From CAYQTO01 sp964420455 (GTDB lineage: Bacteria; Sumerlaeota; Sumerlaeia; SLMS01), in the NCBI GenBank assembly GCA_964420455.1, contig CAYQTO010000106.1:1-12812 (forward strand): a stretch of 12,812 nt of DNA. The letters run 5' to 3'. The position numbers were made by a program, and so were the translations under genes. Below the pieces are notes generated by a model that was given only the letters and a program-made list of their open reading frames with translations, had not been told where the DNA came from and made no database searches. This document shows, piece after piece, positions 7,615 to 12,812 of this stretch; the stretch's first letter is position 1, and every line of letters begins with the position of its first letter.

Positions 7615-7645
7615 TTGACTTGGGAAACCCTGTGTTCCCTTATCT
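7615..7645 (+). promoter_or_regulatory. Sigma-70-like promoter for secreted protein A / peptide unit
   Basis: TTGACT (7615-7620) matches a -35 at five of six positions. TTATCT (7640-7645, 19-nt spacer) or CTTATC (18-nt) could be the -10. The spacer holds a small inverted repeat, GGGAA (7622-7626) / TTCCC (7635-7639). Transcription from here gives a leader of about 125 nt. Confidence 0.4.
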
Positions 7646-7654
7646 GCATGTTGG

Positions 7655-7744
7655 TTGCCATGTTTCCATTTGTCAGGGCTCTGTCACCTTTCCATTGACC
7701 GAGAGGAATGAAGTCCCGAGACCCCTGACACCGTTTCGTGGCAA
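7655..7744 (+). promoter_or_regulatory. Structured 5' leader of secreted protein A
   Basis: Nested pairings are visible. P1 is TTGCCATG (7655-7662) with CGTGGCAA (7737-7744), 8 pairs including one G-U. P2 is TGTCAGGG (7671-7678) with CCCTGACA (7723-7730), perfect. P3 is CTCTGTCA (7679-7686) with TGAC (7696-7699) plus AGAG (7702-7705), with a 2-nt bulge, abutting P2. P4 is a small GTC-CCGA-GAC (7713-7722). The fold ends 22 nt before the Shine-Dalgarno site. It does not match any riboswitch class I can recall, so it may be a new cis-regulatory RNA or a chance fold. Confidence 0.45.
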
Positions 7745-7766
7745 GACCCCCGGGTAACCCCATCGC

Positions 7767-7772
7767 AAAGGA
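7767..7772 (+). promoter_or_regulatory. Ribosome binding site that selects ATG 7778
   Basis: AAAGGA at 7767-7772 lies 5 nt before ATG 7778 but overlaps the first in-frame ATG (7772). The second ATG is therefore the start, giving the protein MRPHILTS with a clean signal peptide. Confidence 0.7.
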
Positions 7773-7777
7773 TGACC

Positions 7778-9676
7778 ATGCGACCCCACATCCTGACATC
7801 CGCTTCCGCCGTGCTGGCGCTTTCGGCTCTTGCAGTCACCACTGCCCCTGCCGGCGCACCTATCACCCCGGCCCCCCCTCTGTTCGTAATCGCCGGGCCG
7901 AACTCTCCGACTGGTGCTCGGGAAGAGTTCGTTATCGGCCCCGGCCGCCTCGGCGAAGTTTACCAGCTCTATATCGAGGTCCCCCCCGGCCAGCCCAATC
8001 TGTTCATCGACGTCTTCGACGCCAACACCGGCGACGGCGACACCACTGATGGAAACGACGAGCTCGAGTCCGACGCCGGCCGCGACCACTCCATCGGTGG
8101 CTTTGACGGCACCCCCTCCACCACCACCTACACGGTCATCGATCCCTTCGGGGCGACCGTGGCTGCCCCAGCCATCGGAAACACGGTTGGGACGGACCAG
8201 AATGACTGGTCGACGATCTACACCGTCTCTTCTCCCGCCGCGGGGCACTGGCTGGTCGAGATCGACATGACCGGCGACGATTATAACGCCTTCGCTGTCC
8301 GGGCTCACGACGGCGACCCGGGCCCTGGCGGCATTGAAAACAACGTCTACTGGGAGCGCTTTGTTCCCACGGGGACCACTGGCGTTCTCGGCACCCCAAG
8401 CCCCCGCACATTCACCCTCCATCCCTACGTGACGGAAGGCTGCGACCTGCGCTTCTTCGATTGGGACGCCGACAACAACCAGGTCCAGCTCGATATCGCG
8501 CTGACCAACCGCAACGGGTTCTTCAGCCAGCCGGTATCCGACTTGGGTTTCGCTGCTCCTTTCAGCCCGAACGGGCGGTGGGGCGCCCTGAGCTTCGTGG
8601 GCTGGGCGGACGCGGGCTCGCCCGGCGCCGGGATCGGCAGCGGCGGCTATGGCGCCTGGGTCTACGAAATGACCGCACGCCTCTACAGCTCGACGCGCAG
8701 CAACATGATCACGTCCATGTTTGGGGTTTCCGGCGGTGTCACGCCGACTCCTCCGGGGGCTGGGGGCGCCTTCACCGCGCCTACGGCCGAGGACACCTTC
8801 CGGGTCTATCTTCCCTCTGATAATGGCAGCGCCCCGCCGCTTCCCTGGGTTTCCCACACGGTCCGCAACTTCGGACCCACATTCTCCAACCCGCCGGCCC
8901 CGGGCGAGACCGGAACCCTCCTGCTCCGTATCACCGTCAATAATCCCAATCAGACCTACCCGATCGTATTCGACACCATCCAAGGGCTTGAGGTCATTGC
9001 CGACATCCCGGGGGGACTCGTCGTCTCCGACGGTCCGGCGAATGCCACCGCCAGCCAAGGCACTTTCACCGTTCCGCCAGCCGGCAGCGGTGGACTCGTC
9101 GAATGGGATCCGGGCGTTGTTGCCGGAGGCTCGACCGCAACGCTCGATTACAGCATCACGGTGGGACCGCTTCCTTCTGGGACGACGACGCTCTCCGGCC
9201 CCCAGCCGACCACCGCGACTTTCCTCGATCATACCGGCAATTTTCAGCAGCCTCAGGCCATCATCGACTTTGGCCCTCTCTGCGAAATTTCCGTCACCAC
9301 AGGCGAGCCACTCCTCGTCAAGCTGACGGACTTTGCGGCCACCTACGAGAATCCCGGCGATCCGGTCGACGTCACCTGGACGACCGCCGCGGAACTCGAC
9401 ACCATGACCTTCGACGTCTATGAGGTGATCGCCGAGAACGGCGAGGGGATGGTCCTGAGTCAGGTCAACGAAGACCCGATCCCCGCCCAGGGCTCGCCTG
9501 TGGCTGGTGCCAACTATGCCTTCCAGGATGCCAACCCGATGGGAGATGGCGAAGAACGGTCCTACGTCCTCATCGAGACCGAGCTGAGCGGGAAGACCAA
9601 CACCTATGGGCCTGTGACGGCAACCTCCAGCAAGGGAACCCCCACAGCGGTCCAAGATTGGCTTAACCACCGTTAA
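7778..9676 (+). CDS. Secreted modular beta-rich protein A (paralogue of protein B)
   Basis: This is a 632-residue exported protein of unknown function. A signal peptide (residues 1-25, cut near APA|G) leads into an N-terminal beta-rich module. An Asp/Gly-rich stretch (DANTGDGDTTDGNDE) and FFDWDADNN look like calcium-type loops. Around residues 380-490 comes a segment resembling a DUF11/CARDB-like beta sandwich (NNPNQTYPIVFDTIQGLEV, then VVAGGSTATLDYSITV). Residues about 510-632 are a C-terminal domain: PLLVKLTDFAA, TWTTAAELDTMTFDVYEV, IPAQGSPVAGANY, SYVLIETELSGKTNTYGPV, ending PTAVQDWLNHR. Domains of the 'TASExDxxGFxVYR ... YGPV' kind are known as C-terminal parts of surface proteins in several phyla. 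There is no membrane anchor. The start ATG 7778 is fixed by the Shine-Dalgarno site at 7767-7772. The gene shares a likely transcript with the 64-residue peptide 68 nt downstream, ending at the 10025-10057 terminator. No enzyme motif was recognised. Confidence 0.85.
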   Translation: MRPHILTSASAVLALSALAVTTAPAGAPITPAPPLFVIAGPNSPTGAREEFVIGPGRLGEVYQLYIEVPPGQPNLFIDVFDANTGDGDTTDGNDELESDAGRDHSIGGFDGTPSTTTYTVIDPFGATVAAPAIGNTVGTDQNDWSTIYTVSSPAAGHWLVEIDMTGDDYNAFAVRAHDGDPGPGGIENNVYWERFVPTGTTGVLGTPSPRTFTLHPYVTEGCDLRFFDWDADNNQVQLDIALTNRNGFFSQPVSDLGFAAPFSPNGRWGALSFVGWADAGSPGAGIGSGGYGAWVYEMTARLYSSTRSNMITSMFGVSGGVTPTPPGAGGAFTAPTAEDTFRVYLPSDNGSAPPLPWVSHTVRNFGPTFSNPPAPGETGTLLLRITVNNPNQTYPIVFDTIQGLEVIADIPGGLVVSDGPANATASQGTFTVPPAGSGGLVEWDPGVVAGGSTATLDYSITVGPLPSGTTTLSGPQPTTATFLDHTGNFQQPQAIIDFGPLCEISVTTGEPLLVKLTDFAATYENPGDPVDVTWTTAAELDTMTFDVYEVIAENGEGMVLSQVNEDPIPAQGSPVAGANYAFQDANPMGDGEERSYVLIETELSGKTNTYGPVTATSSKGTPTAVQDWLNHR

Positions 9677-9744
9677 GCTCCCGACTCCCAACGAAATCCA
9701 CTGCACCCCCGACCCCACCAAGACGAGACCATGAGAGGACGACC

Positions 9745-9939
9745 ATGATGAATGGCAATAACCAGCCCCAGGTGACGCAGAACCTTCGCACGCGCGAAGG
9801 GGGAGCCGAACCGGCCGTCGAAAACGGCAACGGCACCGCCCGCCCCTACAGCCCCCCGCGGATCGTGACCCATTCGGCCGAGGCGCTCGAGGAGCAGGCC
9901 ACACAGGCCATCGCCTGCACTTCCTTCCCGGACCTGTAA
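9745..9939 (+). CDS. 64-residue RiPP-precursor-like peptide
   Basis: This small ORF has a good AGAGGA site (9734-9739) before ATG 9745, or ATG 9748 (spacing 5 or 8 nt). It has no signal peptide. Residues 1-34 are polar and low-complexity (N, Q, G, E, R). Residues 35-51 read YSPPRIVTHSAEALEEQ, an amphipathic segment fitting the Y-x-x-P-x-I/L motif by which RRE/PqqD-like proteins recognise lasso-type and related leaders. The C-terminus ATQAIACTSFPDL holds the only Cys (58) and an Asp at 63. From memory, short ORFs of the form 'YxxPRI ... E...A..C' are common near peptide-maturation genes in uncultured phyla. It is probably co-transcribed with protein A, and a strong terminator follows 86 nt later. 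A modified product is inferred. No maturase is visible in the window. It could instead be an unmodified cytoplasmic peptide. Confidence 0.72.
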   Translation: MMNGNNQPQVTQNLRTREGGAEPAVENGNGTARPYSPPRIVTHSAEALEEQATQAIACTSFPDL

Positions 9940-10024
9940 ACAGCCCCCGGAAGGCAACGGACCCACTCCTTATTTAATAAGAGAAAACCCGGAACCTTCT
10001 CTCCCATCCAAAACACGTTATCCT

Positions 10025-10057
10025 CCCCCCGTCCGCTGGACGGGGGGAATTTCTTTT
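10025..10057 (+). terminator. Strong intrinsic terminator after the small peptide
   Basis: A perfect 10-bp stem, CCCCCCGTCC (10025-10034) with GGACGGGGGG (10038-10047), has a 3-nt loop GCT and is followed by AATTTCTTTT. The T-tract is on the plus strand only. It ends the protein A / peptide transcript and separates it from protein B. Confidence 0.88.
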
Positions 10058-10155
10058 CGCTCATGGAAGGATTTCGCGAAGAATATTTCGCCTTGGAGGG
10101 CGGATCCTGCCGAAACCGACCTGTGTACCACTTGTTTCCTGAATTTTTTCGTCCA

Positions 10156-10172
10156 TTCGGCTTGAAGCCGAA
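10156..10172. promoter_or_regulatory. Palindrome upstream of protein B, candidate operator
   Basis: TTCGGCTT (10156-10163) and AAGCCGAA (10165-10172) are perfect arms around a single G. A second pair, GAATTTT (10141-10147) and AAAATTC (10171-10177), brackets it. The one-base centre suits a dimer-binding DNA site better than an RNA hairpin. It lies about 50 bp upstream of the possible -10 and 77 bp before the ATG. The rest of 9940-10249 holds the terminator and no gene. Confidence 0.5.
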
Positions 10173-10224
10173 AATTCCTCTTCACCGCCGGGAAGCTGCT
10201 GGTATCGGTTGCGGCGCCTGACTG

Positions 10225-10230
10225 TATAAG
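10225..10230 (+). promoter_or_regulatory. Possible -10 element of protein B
   Basis: TATAAG matches the sigma-70 -10 at five of six positions, 19 nt before ATG 10250. No convincing -35 is present at 16-18 nt, so it would need an activator (compare the palindrome at 10156-10172) or is coincidental. Confidence 0.3.
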
Positions 10231-10249
10231 GAAAAACCCCGAGGCGTCC

Positions 10250-12148
10250 ATGCAGCCCCCTTCGTTCCCCCGCTTTTCTCCCCCCCTCTACATTCTTCTC
10301 GTTTTCACCCTCCCGGGACTCGCCACCGCCGGTCCGGTCTTCCCTCCGCCTGAATCCACGGTGTTCGTTCAGACCAACGGTCGCGCCGCCGCTTCCCTCG
10401 GCCGCGGCGACTGGTACTCGAGCGTCTCAAACGAGACGCTGGCGGCAGGCGAGTTCGGCTCGCACTATGTTCGCCTGTTCGTGCCGAGCGGGTGGCCGGC
10501 GAGCACGCCGATCCACTTGGATATCCTGAGTCCGGAATACAACGCCACCAACCCCGCCTCCCCGATTCCCCGGGACGAAGGTGGCGGGGGCGCGCCGCCC
10601 GCGAGCGATCCGGGCTCCTTGGCGGATACCCGGTTCGAACTTTTCCCCGGCACGACCCCGATCCAGCCAACGGATCCCGGCGCCATCCAGCCCGGCAACG
10701 GAATCGCCGGGTCCCTCGGGTCCTTCTCCTGGTCTTCCGCGGCGCCCGACTGGGTCCGATGGCACACGATCAGCAGTCCGGCACCGGGGACCTCCTATAT
10801 CGTTCGCATCGATTCGAATGAGTTTAACGGCGACAACTCGTATCGCCTTCGCGCAGGTTTCGACGATGATTCCGATCCAACAAACACGCCACCCACGAAT
10901 GCCGATAACCCCGACGGCACCGAGGGGTCCGACGACGAGCTCGAGTGGGCTCCCCTGCTTACCACCTACCAGCACAATGACGGGAGCGCCGGCACCGCCT
11001 TCAACGACGGATCCAACGCCTGCCACACCTACTTTACCTTCATCCCCGAAGGAACACCCTCGCTCGTTTATCACAACTTCGACATGGATGGAAACGGGCG
11101 CATTCGCTACTACGCGCCGAGCGATACCGGTTTTGACGAACGGGCCAACACCGGTGGCATCGCTGGAACGATTTCCGGCCAGGCCGTCTGGAACAACGGG
11201 GGGACCGCGACCACCCGCGTCGGCGACACGATCACCAACCCGGAGTTCGGTTACTGGCGCGTGGTCGCCTGCATTCCTACCAACAACCAATACACGTTCG
11301 AGAGCCCGGCGGCGCTGAATACCTTCTTCACGCCGCCACGCCGGCCCGACCTCGATGTCACCGTCGTTCCAAACGTCGCCAACCCTCCGCTGATCGACCA
11401 GAACGACCTCCAGAACAACGAGTTCAGCTATACGGTGACTTTCGCGAACAACGCGGATGCCTTCCCTGCGGACGAGCGCGGGGCCGCCAAGGACATCACC
11501 ATCGTCACGACCCTCGATCCGCGGACGGAACTCGTTGGGGCGCAGATCAGCCCCGGATTCACCGGATCCACGAGCTACGACCTCGCCACCCGCGAGCTGA
11601 CCATCAACATCAACCAGGTGGTCGTCGCCGGCGAGGTCGGCACGGCGGAGTTCACCGTGCGCCTGACGGAGGTCCTCACGGGGCCCGATTCCCTCACCAT
11701 CAGCACGTCGGTCTCGCACGTTGATTCCTTCGACCAGGTGTGGCCGACGGTGACGGAGGACTTCACGCTGACGAATGACGCGCCGTTGCTGGTGAAGCTG
11801 GAGTCCTTTGAGGCGGAGCACGGCGGCGTGGGGACGCCGGTGTTCGTGCGCTGGGTGACGTCGGCAGAGGTGGACTCCGTTGGGTTCGACGTCTACCGGG
11901 TGCGAACGGGCCCAAATGGGGAGCCGGTGAGCGAGAAGGTGAACGGCGAGATGATCTGGGCGAGGGGCTCGGAGTTCGACGGCGCCGCTTACCAGCTGCT
12001 GGATGCGATGGTGATGGAACCGGAGGAGGTGCGGGAGTACCTGCTGGTGGAGACGGAACTCTACGGGACGGAGAACACCTACGGGCCGGTGGTCGCGCGG
12101 GCTGGCAAGCAGCCCACTGGGGTGTCGGATTGGCTCACGCTGCGGTAG
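10250..12148 (+). CDS. Secreted modular beta-rich protein B (paralogue of protein A)
   Basis: This is a 632-residue exported protein, the same length as protein A. A signal peptide (hydrophobic LYILLVFTLPGLATA, cut near residue 27) precedes a beta-rich N-terminal module with HTISSPAPGTSYIVRID, paralleling IYTVSSPAAGHWLVEID in protein A. Then come an acidic stretch (GFDDDSDPTN ... GSDDELEW), a calcium-type loop NFDMDGNGRIRYY, and a segment resembling DUF11/CARDB (YTVTFANNADAFP ... VVVAGEVGTAEFTVRL). The C-terminal domain starts at residue 511 (PLLVKLESFEAEHGG, RWVTSAEVDSVGFDVYRV, YLLVETELYGTENTYGPV) and ends PTGVSDWLTLR. The start ATG 10250 follows GAGG (10241-10244) by 5 nt. Codon use turns markedly G-rich at third positions near the 3' end (GTG, ACG, GAG), unlike the C-rich first two thirds. 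This might mark a different origin or gene conversion of the C-terminal domain. Function is unknown; a structural or adhesive surface role is plausible. Confidence 0.85.
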   Translation: MQPPSFPRFSPPLYILLVFTLPGLATAGPVFPPPESTVFVQTNGRAAASLGRGDWYSSVSNETLAAGEFGSHYVRLFVPSGWPASTPIHLDILSPEYNATNPASPIPRDEGGGGAPPASDPGSLADTRFELFPGTTPIQPTDPGAIQPGNGIAGSLGSFSWSSAAPDWVRWHTISSPAPGTSYIVRIDSNEFNGDNSYRLRAGFDDDSDPTNTPPTNADNPDGTEGSDDELEWAPLLTTYQHNDGSAGTAFNDGSNACHTYFTFIPEGTPSLVYHNFDMDGNGRIRYYAPSDTGFDERANTGGIAGTISGQAVWNNGGTATTRVGDTITNPEFGYWRVVACIPTNNQYTFESPAALNTFFTPPRRPDLDVTVVPNVANPPLIDQNDLQNNEFSYTVTFANNADAFPADERGAAKDITIVTTLDPRTELVGAQISPGFTGSTSYDLATRELTININQVVVAGEVGTAEFTVRLTEVLTGPDSLTISTSVSHVDSFDQVWPTVTEDFTLTNDAPLLVKLESFEAEHGGVGTPVFVRWVTSAEVDSVGFDVYRVRTGPNGEPVSEKVNGEMIWARGSEFDGAAYQLLDAMVMEPEEVREYLLVETELYGTENTYGPVVARAGKQPTGVSDWLTLR

Positions 12149-12156
12149 GGGGCAGG

Positions 12157-12253
12157 GCCCAAGCGAGGAGCAATCGACAGGATCCGGGGTTGGGAGGGGA
12201 AATCCGAAGGACCCCGGCGGGGGGGGAACAAGCTTGGGCGGGAGGAACCCGCC
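12157..12253 (+). other. Nested inverted repeats in the gap between protein B and the nucleotidyltransferase
   Basis: The outer pair is GCCCAAGC (12157-12164) with GCTTGGGC (12232-12239). The inner pair is CCGGGGT (12184-12190) with ACCCCGG (12211-12217). A competing hairpin, GGCGGG (12237-12242) with CCCGCC (12248-12253), overlaps the outer arm, so the two cannot form together. Only a weak T-rich stretch follows. It could be a poor terminator, an attenuator-like switch, or a processing site. Confidence 0.4.
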
Positions 12254-12294
12254 GCGGTGGTCTTGCTTCCGGAGGGATCTTCGCGGAGCCTTTC

Positions 12295-12310
12295 GCGGTG
12301 GGGTCACCGC
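12295..12310 (+). promoter_or_regulatory. Hairpin abutting the nucleotidyltransferase start codon
   Basis: GCGGTG (12295-12300) and CACCGC (12305-12310) pair perfectly around GGGT, ending one nucleotide before ATG 12312. The only Shine-Dalgarno-like sequence (GGTGGGG, 12297-12303) lies inside it. If formed in the mRNA it would hide the ribosome site, suggesting translational control or coupling. Confidence 0.45.
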
Positions 12311-12311
12311 C

Positions 12312-12812
12312 ATGAATCTGCGCAAGCAACTGTATCTGGATTTGACGGTCGAGTCTGCGGAGTCTTTGGCGCGGCTGCTGAACCTGTGTGCGCGGCCGAG
12401 GCTGGATGGTCCGCAGCGAGAGGAGGCGGAACGGCTGGCCCGGGAGCCTGGGCTCGCCGCGGTCGAGCAGCTTTTGTTGCACGGTGAGGCGGCGCCTCTG
12501 GTGGCGGCGGCACTGGGGAGCGACGTGGCGCCGGGGTGGGCGGATGCGGAGGGGGCGGCGGCGCGGACGGCGCTGTGGTTTCGGCAACGGGGGCGGATTG
12601 CGTCGGTGCTCGCCGTTGCGGCGCGGGTGTCGCGGGGCCCGGTGGTGGTGGTAAAGGGGGCGTGGCTGGCGCATGTGTATCCACAGGGGGGCGTCCGGTC
12701 GTTTGCGGATGTGGACCTGGTGGTGGAGGAGGGGGATCGTGAGCGGGTCGCGGCGGCGCTGGGCGAGGCAGGGTATGCGAGACCGCGGCCGGCCGAGACG
12801 GTGCTGCGGGAT
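12312..12812 (+). CDS. Nucleotidyltransferase family protein (NTP_transf_5-like), 5' part, cut by window edge
   Basis: The frame from ATG 12312 stays open to the window end (167 residues) and lacks its C-terminus. The first ~105 residues are helical and Leu/Ala/Arg-rich. Then VVVVKGAWLAHVYP (111-124) and GGVRSFADVDLVV (126-138) give the minimal nucleotidyltransferase signature of the PF14907 (NTP_transf_5) family: the KGaaLa...Yp motif, then R..(g/a)DiDLLV with metal-binding Asp133 and Asp135. Family members usually run 250-400 residues. They are uncharacterised, and from memory often sit beside PqqD-like, HprK-like or lasso-peptide genes, where a nucleotidyl transfer onto a peptide or carrier is suspected. 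No strong Shine-Dalgarno site stands free of the hairpin at 12295-12310. It lies 163 nt after protein B, in the same direction. Confidence 0.8.
   Translation, partial: MNLRKQLYLDLTVESAESLARLLNLCARPRLDGPQREEAERLAREPGLAAVEQLLLHGEAAPLVAAALGSDVAPGWADAEGAAARTALWFRQRGRIASVLAVAARVSRGPVVVVKGAWLAHVYPQGGVRSFADVDLVVEEGDRERVAAALGEAGYARPRPAETVLRD

Noticed and set aside
7435..7698. 87-residue plus-strand ORF in the divergent control region
   Set aside because: It has no ribosome site, overlaps the predicted promoter and the start of the leader fold, and shows no recognisable features.
7673..9904. Minus-strand 743-residue open frame opposite protein A and the peptide
   Set aside because: It is an Arg/Gly-rich antisense shadow. 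The plus strand has signal peptide, ribosome site and domain evidence.
9745..9939. Classical lasso peptide precursor
   Set aside because: The leader motif fits and Thr53 could sit at -2, but the implied core (AIACTSFPDL) would have Asp at position 9 and only one residue after it, so no threaded tail is possible. No B/C maturation genes are visible.
12130..12315. 61-residue ORF overlapping the end of protein B
   Set aside because: It starts inside protein B without a Shine-Dalgarno site and has a low-complexity translation. It is not a second copy of the small peptide, having no YxxP motif or Cys tail.

Overview
The window is a GC-rich piece (by eye well over 60% G+C, strong G/C preference at third codon positions) of an uncultured-looking bacterial chromosome. 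Three things shape the guess at host: a prepilin-like protein ending in a 'YDPTNGTVSPGD'-type tail, a long (about 400 residue) cyanobacterial/plant-type IspH, and large secreted beta-rich proteins with a C-terminal 'TxAExDxxxFDVY ... NTYGPV' domain. From memory this mix is typical of Candidatus Sumerlaeota/Hydrogenedentota or PVC/FCB-like candidate phyla. That is an inference from protein style, not a placement.

Layout. 1-805: a prepilin-like gene on the minus strand, started at GTG 805. 806-1049: divergent intergenic region with a perfect 16-bp palindrome. 1050-2270: ispH on the plus strand. 2256-2967: a convergent intergenic region filled by five ~140-bp imperfect palindromic repeats, the first of which supplies the ispH stop. 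3046-4590 (minus): rmuC. 4694-7420 (minus): a secreted gingipain-like C25 cysteine peptidase with its His/Cys pair intact. 7421-7777: divergent control region with an inverted repeat, a sigma-70-like promoter and a foldable leader. 7778-9676: secreted modular protein A, 632 residues. 9745-9939: a 64-residue peptide that looks like a RiPP-type precursor, followed by a strong intrinsic terminator (10025-10057). 10250-12148: secreted modular protein B, a paralogue of A and also exactly 632 residues. 12312-end: the 5' part of an NTP_transf_5-type nucleotidyltransferase.

The segment from about 7.4 kb to the right edge is the interesting one. A leader-peptide-like ORF with a Y-x-x-P-x-I motif and a lone Cys near its C-terminus sits between two paralogous secreted proteins, next to a divergently transcribed secreted C25 peptidase, and upstream of a nucleotidyltransferase family often found near PqqD-like and HprK-like genes in peptide-modification loci. 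Whether these genes form one system cannot be settled from this window. The partner genes that would decide it (PqqD/RRE, kinase or maturase, exporter) would lie to the right of 12812. ispH and rmuC are ordinary housekeeping genes and have no evident link to that system.
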